From NCBI RefSeq assembly GCF_001485215.1, contig NZ_BBWW01000001.1, positions 2,232,001 through 2,296,000 of the forward strand: 64,000 bases of DNA, given 5' to 3'. The notes below the pieces were generated by a model. It ran no database searches, was not told the DNA's origin, and worked only from the letters and a program-made list of their open reading frames with translations. The first letter of the stretch is position 1; the number at the start of each line of letters is the position of its first letter. A program made the translations under genes and the position numbers. Shown here in pieces: positions 53,998 to 63,035 of the stretch. The stretch is from Leptolyngbya sp. NIES-2104 (lineage in GTDB: Bacteria; Cyanobacteriota; Cyanobacteriia; Leptolyngbyales; Leptolyngbyaceae).

Positions 53998-54609
53998 TTA
54001 TCGCTGAACTCGTTGCCGAATGTCGAGCATGTCCGCCAGAGTAAAATCGTCTATTTCGATCGGGGTATCGTCTTCGGCAGGTAGAACGGTGACAACGGGA
54101 CGAGATAGCGCAGGGGGCAAAATCACTTCGGGTCGGGGTGTCGCGTTGGCAATTGATCGAGCTTGTTGCGCAATCGGGGGACGAGGTGATTGAACGGGTT
54201 GACGCGATCGCACTGTTTCACGAGTTGGCGCAGCTTGCCGTCTGACAACCCGACGCGATGCAGGTTTCACCGGGCGCAATTGTTTTGCTAAGAGAACTGA
54301 GGTGACAGCACAGCTTGCCGTGACCAGCATTACGAGTCCAAACGTGTTAACTGGTTTGCTCAGTTGGAAGGGAGCCGCTTGAGCTTCAGGTTTGGGAGAT
54401 TGTGCGACTTCTAGCGGGGCTGGGTTTGTGTAGGTTAGACCCGAAACAGCTAACCAACCGAAGAAGAGAAAAGAACCCCAAACTGCGAAGAGACAGAAGA
54501 AAGGATGACGTTTTGCAATGTGGAGTAAGAGATGAAAAGCGGTTAGTTTTGCACTCGGTTTTCGGGGTGTCGATCGTGTATTCGATCGTGTCGCGCTCAT
54601 GTTTTGCAT
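53998..54609 (-). CDS. Membrane protein with Pro/Arg-rich cytoplasmic region
   Basis: Hypothetical protein of 203 residues. Helices 'PFFCLFAVWGSFLFFGWLAV' and 'TFGLVMLVTASCAVTSVLLA' flank a short loop. A basic Pro-rich stretch ('SRRVVRRQAAPTRETVRSRQ') leads to an acidic C-terminus 'DDTPIEIDDFTLADMLDIRQ'. I recognise no family. The start is uncertain: 54651 (open frame), 54609 (MQNMSATRSN, used) and 54600 are all in-frame ATGs. It stands alone, 89 bp from the fasciclin gene. Confidence 0.6.
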   Translation of the reverse strand: MQNMSATRSNTRSTPRKPSAKLTAFHLLLHIAKRHPFFCLFAVWGSFLFFGWLAVSGLTYTNPAPLEVAQSPKPEAQAAPFQLSKPVNTFGLVMLVTASCAVTSVLLAKQLRPVKPASRRVVRRQAAPTRETVRSRQPVQSPRPPIAQQARSIANATPRPEVILPPALSRPVVTVLPAEDDTPIEIDDFTLADMLDIRQRVQR

Positions 54610-54788
54610 GGGTATTGTCCGATTGCCCAGGAACGATGCGGATCGCATCAATGGATGGCTAAGAATTGTACAGAAAAATTCTTTATTTGGCTAATATTGA
54701 CCGATTGCTCGATCGTTGCAACCTATCTAAAGAAAGAGCCTGCACCTGTAGTCTACCCTTCTAGCATCCCAAAGCTTTTCAGATGTTT

Positions 54789-57314
54789 CTAGGGAAAAAT
54801 AATTAATTTCCATAGCACTGAGCCGAGAACGACCATTGCTAAATGCTGCGGTAGTAGATTCTGAATCGGTTGACGAGCAATTTTTTGAGTGAGAAACACA
54901 CTTAGCCAGAACGTTAAAGCGATCGTAGAAGCTTGCAAAAATTCAATCACGGCGGGATGAGCGACTGCGATCGGCAAAGTTGCCATCAGTTCCGCACTGC
55001 CGCCGAAGGTTGCGACCGTTACGGGTAGAATTCGTCCTGCTTCGGTTAAACCGAGATGGAGATAGTGCGCGAGATTGACACCTAGAACAAGCGGAAGATA
55101 GCCATAGGCAAGTTCGAGGAAAGAGCGCGATCGCGAATTGAACAATCGCAAAATCTGGTGAAAGAACAATGCGACAGTTCCGGGTAGCATCAGTGCCAAG
55201 ACGGAAACGATCGTGTGATTGAGAAATCGATCGAGGTGCAAATTGATACCTAGTACCTGTTCAATCTCTGGTAATCGATGTAAAACTACGGCTCCAAACA
55301 GGAGAAACAATAAGCAGATTTCCGCATAGCTCGGATGGTGTGTTGTCCAAAGTTCAATTCCAGGCGGGCGTAGGTTAAGTTCAACCGATCGATGCGGACA
55401 AGCTTTGAGACAAGTCATACACAACACACAATCGCGATTATCTTGAAGCTGTGCGGGATGAGAATAGATCGGACAGCCTCCCGTTTCCATACCTTCCCCT
55501 TTTTGGGGTCCGCCTTTGTAGCATTGATACGTGGTGCAAGATGCCGAACAGATTCCTTGCTGTGCCCGGAGTTCAATCATTGATAGCTTTGCGAATAAGC
55601 CATTCATTCCCCCGATCGGACAAAGATAGCGACACCAAAATCGCCGTTCAAACAACACTGAAAAGATTACCGCTCCAGCAGTGATCAACAACAATAAGCA
55701 ACCGGATAGATAAGCTGTATTTTCTAAGTTCCAGAGTTCTTCCCACAGCAAAATCAGTGTGAACATTCCAAATAGGAACCATCCGCCCCATTTGTCCGCT
55801 GATTGTCTCGCCCAAGGTTGTAACTTTCGTGGATAGAGCCAGAGTGAAATCTTCTGTGCTAACTCGCCGTAAATCATGAATGGGCAAATCGAACACCAAA
55901 GCCGCCCGACAAAGGGGAATGAGATCAAAATCAGCATCCACCACCAAGCCCAAAATAGATTTAGTGCAACGTTACGATCGCGAGTTTGAGGTGCAACCAT
56001 TAACACTGTTACAACGACTGCAAACACGCCTAACGTGAAACCATAGTTAATCCGATCCGTCCACCAAGGGCTTCTGAGAAACTGTCGTAACTTCGGATAA
56101 GCATTGAGCAAATTCACCCGGAATCGACGATTTTTATCGCCTGTTGACCAAAATACTTCTTCGGTCAGTTCCGAGCATTCTGCTTGTCGAATCGCTCGAT
56201 CGAGTAAATTTTCAAGTTCAACATGATTTCCTGGAAAGTCATAGCCTTGAAGTCGTCGCATTGCTTCAGGGGTAATTTTCGGTTTTGCAATGCCTCGCGA
56301 TCGAGCAATCAAACTGAGATAGTATTCTGCCTGCATTGCAATATCTGACTTTCTCACGCGCAAAGGTGGCACTTTGATCACATGATCCACGAGCTTGCAT
56401 TTCTCTAATCGCGGCAGAATCTTCTCAGAAGTCATCAGAATTCGAGCTTGATACGATCGAGCTTCTGGCTGTGGTTCTCCTTCACGAGCGATCGGGGTAA
56501 ATTTTCCCGTGGTTAAAAGCTGAACTAACTTTTCTTCAAACTCTGGTGAAATGTCTTCGAGATTGTTCAGCATCAATGTGCCTCGACCTACCCAATCGAG
56601 CAATCCAGGCTTATCAGAACGTCCAAATAGCTCCACAGGTTGTAAGGTGTTGCAATTCACTTTGATCAATGGCTCTTTGCGATCGCGTGATCCAAAGTGA
56701 ATCAATGCTCCGGTGTTATCTTTTTCTAGTCCGGGTTCTCCAAAAATCAGCACAGAACCGCGATCGCTCGATGCCTTTTTAATGTCTTGGCGCAATCGAA
56801 CCGCATAACGGCTGGTTCCAACAATGCCGCGCTTCACTTTTGGCACGAGATACGATCGCAGTGCAATCTGTCTTTCTCGCTCATACGCGAGTTCAGAAGC
56901 CACTTGCTCTAATTGGGCGGCAAGCTGTTGAGACACGCTCTGAGCAATTTCTGGGAACTGTTGCGCGATCGCTAAAAATTCAGTCCTTGGAATCGTCCAA
57001 ATCACACAATCATTCAGTGTATTCGTCGTTTCTTCTGCCACCCGGTCTAGCAAAAGTTCTTTGAGATAAACGATCGCACCCGGAATTAAGCTCGTCACGT
57101 TTGCGATCGTGGTTTTACTGGTGCGATAGCTCTCTAAATGACCCTCATGCAGAATGTAGAGCGCTTCAGGCTGGGTGTCTTCGAGTCCGATGCGCCGATT
57201 GGCTTGAGTTGATTGTTCTTGAATCTGTTGCGCGATCGCGGTTAATGCGATCGGTGACAAGCCTGAAAATGCTGTCTGTTGCCGCAACCATTCCACCCGC
57301 TCTAAAACGTTCAT
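54789..57314 (-). CDS. CRP-like domain, degenerate sigma-54-type AAA+ domain and NapH/NosR-type polyferredoxin fusion
   Basis: A large membrane protein of 841 residues. Residues about 1-140 resemble a cyclic-nucleotide-binding (CRP) sensor ('LSPIALTAIAQQIQEQSTQA', 'ALYILHEGHLESYR'). Residues 160-390 align with the AAA+ domain of sigma-54 activators ('VKRGIVGTSRYAVRLRQDI', 'EPLIKVNCNTLQPVELFGRS', 'FPGNHVELENLLDRAIRQAE'). The Walker A is altered (GEPGLEKD), the Walker B acids are replaced (LMLNNLED) and the GAFTGA loop is absent. The rest is a multi-helix membrane part with CSICPF and CRYLCPIGG, and a ferredoxin cluster motif CVLCMTCLKACP, as in NapH/NosR. An electron-transfer sensor is inferred. 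Confidence 0.8.
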   Translation of the reverse strand: MNVLERVEWLRQQTAFSGLSPIALTAIAQQIQEQSTQANRRIGLEDTQPEALYILHEGHLESYRTSKTTIANVTSLIPGAIVYLKELLLDRVAEETTNTLNDCVIWTIPRTEFLAIAQQFPEIAQSVSQQLAAQLEQVASELAYERERQIALRSYLVPKVKRGIVGTSRYAVRLRQDIKKASSDRGSVLIFGEPGLEKDNTGALIHFGSRDRKEPLIKVNCNTLQPVELFGRSDKPGLLDWVGRGTLMLNNLEDISPEFEEKLVQLLTTGKFTPIAREGEPQPEARSYQARILMTSEKILPRLEKCKLVDHVIKVPPLRVRKSDIAMQAEYYLSLIARSRGIAKPKITPEAMRRLQGYDFPGNHVELENLLDRAIRQAECSELTEEVFWSTGDKNRRFRVNLLNAYPKLRQFLRSPWWTDRINYGFTLGVFAVVVTVLMVAPQTRDRNVALNLFWAWWWMLILISFPFVGRLWCSICPFMIYGELAQKISLWLYPRKLQPWARQSADKWGGWFLFGMFTLILLWEELWNLENTAYLSGCLLLLITAGAVIFSVLFERRFWCRYLCPIGGMNGLFAKLSMIELRAQQGICSASCTTYQCYKGGPQKGEGMETGGCPIYSHPAQLQDNRDCVLCMTCLKACPHRSVELNLRPPGIELWTTHHPSYAEICLLFLLFGAVVLHRLPEIEQVLGINLHLDRFLNHTIVSVLALMLPGTVALFFHQILRLFNSRSRSFLELAYGYLPLVLGVNLAHYLHLGLTEAGRILPVTVATFGGSAELMATLPIAVAHPAVIEFLQASTIALTFWLSVFLTQKIARQPIQNLLPQHLAMVVLGSVLWKLIIFP

Positions 57315-57387
57315 GGTTCGCCTCTGAATGCGCGAACTCTATCCTAGAACTAACACCGCTCTAGATAGGACAGATTGATCGATAAAC

Positions 57388-57801
57388 TTAACTCACCAAG
57401 CGTTCTAGATATCGCTCAATTAACAAAATCGCCACAATATCATCGATCGGTCTGGGGGGCGATCGCATTCCTTCAGGAATCAAACGGCTGAACCCCTTTG
57501 GAGGATACATTTGCCAAAAACGATCGCGTGCCTCTAATGAACTATTGCGCTCATCGACCGTTACCACACGCAAATCGGTTAATTCCTCAGCTAGTCGCCG
57601 TTTCCATTCTTTTGAAGAAGTCTGATCGCCCATCACTAATAGCGAAACTGGAAAGCGATCGCGCAAGGATTCGATCGTCGGAATCGCTCCCTCTGCACTG
57701 ATCACTTCATGGTAGTAAAGTCTTCGATCGACCCCCATCACCGCTAAACCGCACTTTTGCCGCCCTGGATCAAATCCCAAAATCACTGGCTGTTCCGCCA
57801 T
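57388..57801 (-). CDS. YqgF/RuvX-like RNase H-fold nuclease
   Basis: Protein of 137 residues with an RNase H-type core: 'VILGFDPGRQKCGLAVMGVD' (first catalytic Asp), 'VSLLVMGDQTSSKEWKRRL', 'VVTVDERNSSLEARDRFW' (Glu) and 'RPIDDIVAILLIERYLE' (last Asp). This is the YqgF/RuvX relative thought to act in pre-16S rRNA processing or as a Holliday-junction resolvase. Cyanobacteria have a separate canonical ruvX, so I give no symbol. It starts 28 bp after the DUF3084 gene on the same strand; ntcA lies further upstream. Confidence 0.8.
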   Translation of the reverse strand: MAEQPVILGFDPGRQKCGLAVMGVDRRLYYHEVISAEGAIPTIESLRDRFPVSLLVMGDQTSSKEWKRRLAEELTDLRVVTVDERNSSLEARDRFWQMYPPKGFSRLIPEGMRSPPRPIDDIVAILLIERYLERLVS

Positions 57802-57829
57802 GATGCGCCTCTACTCTCAAAAAAGTTCG

Positions 57830-59224
57830 TTAACTGGATGCTCTTAAAATCACTTGCCCGTTCTGCACCGCCACTAATTCTATTTTTAGAGGTCCTGCTG
57901 TGTAAGTCACTTGTGATGCGACCGCCCTAATCTCGATCGCAGTCGGATAACGTCGCAACTGTTCAATAAAAGGTCCAAGCGTTAACAGCTTCTCGATTTC
58001 GATGTTGTCGTTTAAAACCCCAGCGACACGAGCGCGGGAATTAGAAGCCGCGAACAAGTCCTGAATCGATTTCTGAAAGTCCTGAGACGAGAGTTTCGAC
58101 GGATCAATCGTTTGCGATGCGATCGTATCTCCTTCGAGAAATACCACCCGATTCGGAACCGCATTGACATAAACAAACACCGCGCTATTTTCGCCCTTCA
58201 CATAGTTGGCGCGGGCTTGCACACGAACCAGATAATCCTGACCGTCACTAATCTGCCGAATCAAGCCTTCCACTTCTGCGATCGGAATTTGGACAACTTG
58301 ATCATTTCGCCCCGGTTGTAGCGATTGAATTGCCGCCCGATTCGCATACTGTAACAGTTGATCAACCGCTGCTCTTGCGCCTCCGGGTTCGACCACACGC
58401 ACAACCGCAGAAGATAAGACTTGTGTGCGATAGATCGCTAAATCACCGCTCCGAACCAGTTGCACATCTCGCCCGAATTGCTGGAGCGCCTCAGTCAGCG
58501 CGGCACGTTGTGATTCCAATCGTTTCAGATTTTCTCCACGTTCTGCAATCACGCGATCGCGTTCACTAATTTCGCGATCGCGCTGTTCGATCACTCGTGT
58601 CCGCTCTGCAATTTCTTCATCTCGCGCTGCAATCTGGGTCTTCACCTGATCGCGCTGTTCAATCAATTTGTCTTGTTCGGATTGCAGTTGAGCGATTTCA
58701 GTCCGCAGCTTCTCAGCTTGACCCGAAACCGTCTCTAATTGACGACGAGTTGCATCGCGCTGAGCTTCCGTCGTTCGCAGTTGAGCATTGGTTTCCCGTT
58801 GCCGATCAATCGAGGTCTGCAAATTGGCATTAATTCGTTTGAGCTGTTCTTCGACTTGAGCACGTTCCGATCGCGCTTCTGTCAGTTGCTTCTCGACCTG
58901 AGCTTTCTGGGCATCAGTCGCTTTCAAATCAGCCGACACTTTTTCTAAATCGCGTCCTCGATCGCGCAATTCCGACTGAATCCGTCCGAAGTTCAGCAGC
59001 ATTTCCCGGAAGGTCTTACTCGCCAGCAGCAACACGCCCAGCGTCGAAGCAGAAATTAGCGTTCCGGTTAAGATCGTGACGACGACAGCGGTTTGCTTAG
59101 GGCGGAGATTGAACAAACTGAGGCGGGCTTTTCCCACACGGGTTCCTAAACGATCGCCAATTGTCGCGATCGCTCCCCCCAACACCAGCACCACCAGAAT
59201 TAAAATCAGCCCGACATCGGACAT
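57830..59224 (-). CDS. DUF3084 coiled-coil membrane protein
   Basis: Protein of 464 residues, specific to cyanobacteria. Two N-terminal membrane segments ('VGLILILVVLVLGGAIATIG', 'VTILTGTLISASTLGVLLLA') are followed by a long charged coiled coil of about 150 residues ('QVEKQLTEARSERAQVEEQL', 'ERTRVIEQRDREISERDRV'). The C-terminal DUF3084 core contains 'ERGENLKRLESQRAALTEAL' and 'YANRAAIQSLQPGRNDQVVQ'. Function unknown; its coupling with the YqgF-like gene is often kept in cyanobacteria. Confidence 0.88.
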   Translation of the reverse strand: MSDVGLILILVVLVLGGAIATIGDRLGTRVGKARLSLFNLRPKQTAVVVTILTGTLISASTLGVLLLASKTFREMLLNFGRIQSELRDRGRDLEKVSADLKATDAQKAQVEKQLTEARSERAQVEEQLKRINANLQTSIDRQRETNAQLRTTEAQRDATRRQLETVSGQAEKLRTEIAQLQSEQDKLIEQRDQVKTQIAARDEEIAERTRVIEQRDREISERDRVIAERGENLKRLESQRAALTEALQQFGRDVQLVRSGDLAIYRTQVLSSAVVRVVEPGGARAAVDQLLQYANRAAIQSLQPGRNDQVVQIPIAEVEGLIRQISDGQDYLVRVQARANYVKGENSAVFVYVNAVPNRVVFLEGDTIASQTIDPSKLSSQDFQKSIQDLFAASNSRARVAGVLNDNIEIEKLLTLGPFIEQLRRYPTAIEIRAVASQVTYTAGPLKIELVAVQNGQVILRASS

Positions 59225-59341
59225 ACTACTCCCAAGTCATCCCCCACCCAAAACGGTCTGAGGCAATTCTAGACCCGCCTTTCATTATGCCTGTTCCCTC
59301 TAAACTTCGGGCGCGTCCTTCAGGAAAGAATTTTAAGCGAA

Positions 59342-60013
59342 TTAGGTGAATTGTTGACTCAGCGTTACAGGATTGTGAACGGTGATCTTTTTCTTGTGAA
59401 TCGAAATCATTTTGTCTTGCCGCAAATCACCCAATAATCGAGTAACCGTTACACGAGTTGATCCGATCGCTTCTGCGATCGCTTGATGCGACAGTTTCAA
59501 ATCGATCATGATTCCTTCTTGCGTCGGCACACCAAAATCACGACACAGAATCAAAAGAAAACTCACCAGGCGTGATCCCATGTCTCGGTGTGCCAAGGTT
59601 TCAATCATCATCTCGGTCTGAAGAATCCGCGATGATAAGCCTTTGAGCATTAACATCGAAAGTTCTGGGTTTTCTTTCAGAGCTTTTTCGACTTGTTCGA
59701 TCGGCACTGAAAGCAATTCAACCGGGGTAAATGCGACCGCGTGATAAAAGCGATCGGCACGCTGTCCGGTAATCAGCGATAACACCCCGAACACGCTATT
59801 TTCTCTTAACAGCGCTACTGTAATTTCTTCGCCTGCTTCGTAGACCCGTGAGAGTTTGACCGCACCCTTAACGAGAAAATAGACTCGTTCCGCTGGATCA
59901 CCCGGAAAAAAGATTGTCTTACCGCGTTCAAACGTCTCAATAACAGGAGGATACGCACCTCCCCCGATCTGACGAAACATTGTTGCGAGCGGTCTATCCT
60001 TGGTCACTACCAT
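59342..60013 (-). CDS. ntcA: Global nitrogen regulator NtcA
   Basis: CRP-family transcription factor that activates nitrogen-assimilation genes when 2-oxoglutarate is high. The 223 residues match NtcA almost throughout: '[20 protein letters not shown]', '[20 protein letters not shown]', '[19 protein letters not shown]', and the C-terminal helix-turn-helix '[20 protein letters not shown]'. It stands alone with its own promoter region, and a GTAN8TAC operator lies 119 bp upstream. It probably also controls genes elsewhere on the chromosome. Confidence 0.96.
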   Translation of the reverse strand: MVVTKDRPLATMFRQIGGGAYPPVIETFERGKTIFFPGDPAERVYFLVKGAVKLSRVYEAGEEITVALLRENSVFGVLSLITGQRADRFYHAVAFTPVELLSVPIEQVEKALKENPELSMLMLKGLSSRILQTEMMIETLAHRDMGSRLVSFLLILCRDFGVPTQEGIMIDLKLSHQAIAEAIGSTRVTVTRLLGDLRQDKMISIHKKKITVHNPVTLSQQFT

Positions 60014-60131
60014 TTCTTTCCTTATCGTATCGAGTGAAACTGGAGCAGTTTACCGAGTCAGTAACGCGATGTGCACTTTGTGAACAATCGATGACTTTAG
60101 ACCACTAAAACTGAGTCCTCAAATGGTTTTT

Positions 60132-60145
60132 GTACACTGCGCTAC
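60132..60145 (-). promoter_or_regulatory. NtcA-binding site in the ntcA promoter
   Basis: GTACACTGCGCTAC is an exact GTA-N8-TAC NtcA box, 119 bp upstream of ntcA. On the minus strand TTTAGT follows after 22 nt, the usual distance to a -10 in NtcA-activated promoters. This indicates autoregulation, as described in other cyanobacteria. Confidence 0.75.
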
Positions 60146-60336
60146 ATTTTTGCTCTGATTTTGAAAATCTCCGTAAATTTTCTGAGTTCAGGTGCGCTAT
60201 TTTCAGTAATATTGAGGTCTTCTTTTTGAGAACTGCAATAATTTCCACACATCATACCGTGAAAGCCACCAGGATGTAGACGCAACCCTTAAGGAATTGT
60301 TAATTCTCCTAAGTAAGAAAGTCAGCATTTTCAACC

Positions 60337-60927
60337 ATGCCCAGATTTGAAGACCAGCTAGAAAAAATAGAAGTGATCGACCGCGCCACTTGGCGAAATT
60401 GGCTGCAACAAAATCATGAAACTGCGATCGGAATTTGGCTAATTTACTACAAAGTGAAAAGCAGTAAGCCGAGCGTCCGATATCCTGAAGCTGTAAAGGA
60501 AGCGCTTTGTTTTGGCTGGATCGACAGTAAGGCGAAATCGCTCGATGACGATCGCTATATGCAGATTTTTACACCTCGAAAACCCAAAAGTGTTTGGTCA
60601 AAATTGAACAAGCAATACATCGACGAATTAATCGAACAGGGCTTAATGACCGAAGCGGGGAGTAAAAAAATTGAAGCGGCAAAACTCGATGGATCTTGGA
60701 CTTCTTTAGATGCGATCGAGGCGCTAATCTTACCGCCAGATTTGATCGAAGCGTTGGGAAAAAATGCGATCGTACAACAAAATTTCGAGGCGTTCAGCAA
60801 CTCGACAAAGAAAGTGATTCTCTATTGGATCGAGAGCGCGAAACGATCTGAGACACGACAGAACCGAATCGAAAAGACGATCATCGCTGTTGCTCAGAAT
60901 CGATCGCCCCTCGATCGAACTCCTTAA
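60337..60927 (+). CDS. YdeI/OmpD-associated-family protein
   Basis: Soluble protein of 196 residues. The N-terminal 'VIDRATWRNWLQQNHETAIG' and 'IWLIYYKVKSSKPSVRYPEA', followed by 'VKEALCFGWIDSKAKSLDDD' and 'IFTPRKPKSVWSKLNKQYID', is the YdeI/OmpD-associated pattern. Family members are linked with stress or bacteriocin protection, but a biochemical role is not established. The gene is divergent from ntcA across 323 bp that contain the NtcA box, so NtcA could also influence it. Confidence 0.88.
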   Translation: MPRFEDQLEKIEVIDRATWRNWLQQNHETAIGIWLIYYKVKSSKPSVRYPEAVKEALCFGWIDSKAKSLDDDRYMQIFTPRKPKSVWSKLNKQYIDELIEQGLMTEAGSKKIEAAKLDGSWTSLDAIEALILPPDLIEALGKNAIVQQNFEAFSNSTKKVILYWIESAKRSETRQNRIEKTIIAVAQNRSPLDRTP

Positions 60928-60933
60928 GAGGAC

Positions 60934-61130
60934 GTTTGAAAAGTTCTTGTTTGTCGCAACGTCCCGCCCTGAAATAGAATTTCGGGCTAATCGGCGAAAG
61001 TTCTTTGAAAAGGACTAAGAGACTGAAACTGGCTCCCAGTCTACTTCAGTAGACTTTCGTCGGTTAGCCCGAAATTCATTTCAGGGCGGGAGGCAAACGA
61101 GAGCGAAAAGACTTTTTATACTTTTCAAAC
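60934..61130. repeat. Foldback repeat, copy C
   Basis: Arms at 60962-60990 and 61063-61091 (TCCCGCCCTGAAATAGAATT and complement, with two or three mismatches) enclose a centre, GACTAAGAGACTGAAACTGG, identical to part of copy B. Outer GTTTGAAAAGT (60934-60944) pairs with ACTTTTCAAAC (61120-61130). It begins 7 bp behind the YdeI stop and ends just before the PHP gene stop. Confidence 0.85.
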
Positions 61131-61135
61131 ACCCT

Positions 61136-61831
61136 CTAAAGCCGCTGTAACAAGCTCATGCCATGCGTATCGGTTCCACAAGAACTGAGCAATCCAAGCT
61201 CTGTCTTTAACTCTGTCACCCGCGTCGTTTCTTTCGGGCTGGGCATCCAGGGCTTCGGATTGTTGTAGGCGTAAAACGTTTCCACCCCATCAATTCCGAC
61301 CATCGCAGCGGCTGGAATCAACTCATTCGCCGATCGACGATATCGAGCCGGATGCGCCAACACCGCAAGCCCGCCTGCTTGATGAATTGCTCGAATCACT
61401 CGCGCTGCCTGAGCACGATCGCCTTGAGGAGCCGACCCTTGAAGATAAGACGCGATCGCACAATGATCTGGGTCAAACGCAAATCCTAGAATGTGCACCT
61501 CAGTTTCGAGCAGTCGAGATGTAATTTCAGTGCCCGTCCAGAGATGCGGTAAATCTGTCCCGGATTGCGCCTGCATGTAGCTCTGTGCGGTACGGTATCC
61601 GCTGATCTGATGGTGATCCGTGATTGCGAATCCTTTGAGCGATAAATCGATCGCTTGTTGCGCTAACGCTTCGGGGTGTAGCTGCCCGTCCGAGTGCGTT
61701 GTGTGCATATGGAAATTGTAGGTGAGCGGGCAACTTTCAGCCGTCAGTGAAGCGAAAACCTGTCGTAGCGCTACCGCATCCTGCGCGGCGGGTAAGGTTT
61801 CAGTCGAACTCGAAGCAAGATCAGCAGTCAT
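61136..61831 (-). CDS. PHP-domain metal-dependent phosphoesterase
   Basis: Protein of 231 residues. The PHP motif HxH is in 'LTYNFHMHTTHSDGQLHPEA', followed by 'GFAITDHHQISGYRTAQSYM' (Asp, His-His) and 'GLAVLAHPARYRRSANELI', which supply more metal ligands. 'LLSSCGTDTHGM' completes the site. PHP proteins of this sort hydrolyse phosphoesters such as nucleotides or histidinol phosphate; the substrate here is unknown. The ATG at 61831 (MTADLASSST) is preferred to an upstream TTG. Confidence 0.82.
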   Translation of the reverse strand: MTADLASSSTETLPAAQDAVALRQVFASLTAESCPLTYNFHMHTTHSDGQLHPEALAQQAIDLSLKGFAITDHHQISGYRTAQSYMQAQSGTDLPHLWTGTEITSRLLETEVHILGFAFDPDHCAIASYLQGSAPQGDRAQAARVIRAIHQAGGLAVLAHPARYRRSANELIPAAAMVGIDGVETFYAYNNPKPWMPSPKETTRVTELKTELGLLSSCGTDTHGMSLLQRL

Positions 61832-62192
61832 AAAGCGCCTCAAACGTTACTGCCATGTCACGGGACTATATCTAATGTAATGTACTGCTTAAAAAATCGT
61901 TTCAGTATTCAACACTCAGGGTATTGAGTATACCTGATGTCATTCATCAGTCACATTGGCAAAACTGGCACAAGTGGCATTTATGCGACACCGCATTCGA
62001 TGATAGGGTATATAACCAATCCCCCCTAGATGCATTTTTAAATGAGTTCCCGCCTGTGGTAGTGTTCCTGTGACTTAGCCGTAATTCGGCGCGGCGCATT
62101 CTTGCAGCACTCTGCGGGACGAATTGATGTCGCCCTCTCTCAATCGTCCTCACAGCGGCATATCGGCTGATTTTGGTTGAGTTCCTGAGACT
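61832..62192. other. Intergenic region upstream of the PHP gene and histidine kinase
   Basis: About 360 bp. A minus-strand frame (61947-62249) is open but overlaps the kinase start and shows no protein-like pattern, so I regard it as noncoding. Both divergent promoters should lie here; no operator was recognised. Confidence 0.4.
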
Positions 62193-63035
62193 ATGATTTC
62201 TAGTACGAATAATGGCGGGTTCGCCCAGCAGGTGGAAGCAATTCGGCAACGTCTTGCCTCAATTCGCGATCGTCTCTTGGCACAGTCTAGCGTGAGTTCC
62301 CCAATCCAGACTGAGATTCAGCAAGAGCTACAGTCTGCGATCGATGTCTTGCAGACGGCACGATCGATGATTCAACAGGCGGAATCGAGTTCGACGATCG
62401 AGCAATTACGAGCTTCGGTGCGTGAGAAGGAAACTCTACTGCGTGAGATTCATCACCGAATTAAGAACAATTTGCAGATTGTGACGAGCTTGCTCGATTT
62501 GCAGGTGATGAGAACGCAAGATACGGATGTTCAGGCGCTGTTACGGAGTAATCAGAGCCGAATTAGTTCGATCGCGCTAGTGCACGATCGACTCTCACAA
62601 TCGAGCAGTACTCATTCAATTCGATTGGGTGAATATGTGCAGAGTTTGGTGCCCATGTTGATTCAAACTTACGCGATCGAGCCGAATCAAATCACGCTCA
62701 GAACGGCGATCAGCGGCGAGATTGAACTCGCTTCAAATCGAGTTGTTCCGGTCGGACTAATTTTGAATGAACTGATCTCGAATGCGTTGCGACACGGACT
62801 GGCAAACCGAGGCGGCGAAGTTTCAATCCTGCTGCGCGTTGAGAATTCGCAAATTACGCTCACGGTCAGCGATACGGGCGATCGATTTCCAGCGAATTTT
62901 GATCTAAACGCGCCTCAAACGTTAGGATTTCAGATCATCAATTCGCTGGTGCAGCAATTGAATGCCAGTTTAGGAGTCGATCGAACTCCCAGAACTGCAA
63001 TTACGATCCGGTTTGACGCTGCTGATCCGGAGTAG
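62193..63035 (+). CDS. Soluble histidine kinase, HisKA_2 type
   Basis: Kinase of 280 residues with no membrane segment. A helical N-terminus is followed by the H-box 'LREIHHRIKNNLQIVTSLLD', which is the HisKA_2 (HWE-like) form, then 'RVVPVGLILNELISNALRHG' (N-box) and 'ITLTVSDTGDRFPANFDLNA' (G-box). Such kinases often act in stress or light signalling. It is convergent with the response regulator gene, and the two overlap by 35 bp at their ends, so their expression may be linked. Confidence 0.85.
   Translation: MISSTNNGGFAQQVEAIRQRLASIRDRLLAQSSVSSPIQTEIQQELQSAIDVLQTARSMIQQAESSSTIEQLRASVREKETLLREIHHRIKNNLQIVTSLLDLQVMRTQDTDVQALLRSNQSRISSIALVHDRLSQSSSTHSIRLGEYVQSLVPMLIQTYAIEPNQITLRTAISGEIELASNRVVPVGLILNELISNALRHGLANRGGEVSILLRVENSQITLTVSDTGDRFPANFDLNAPQTLGFQIINSLVQQLNASLGVDRTPRTAITIRFDAADPE

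Noticed and set aside
54789-57314. Calling the fusion a sigma-54-dependent transcription activator
   Set aside because: Walker B acids and the GAFTGA loop are absent, there is no DNA-binding domain, and cyanobacteria lack sigma-54.
61947-62249. 100-residue minus-strand frame upstream of the PHP gene
   Set aside because: It overlaps the histidine kinase start, and its composition is not protein-like.
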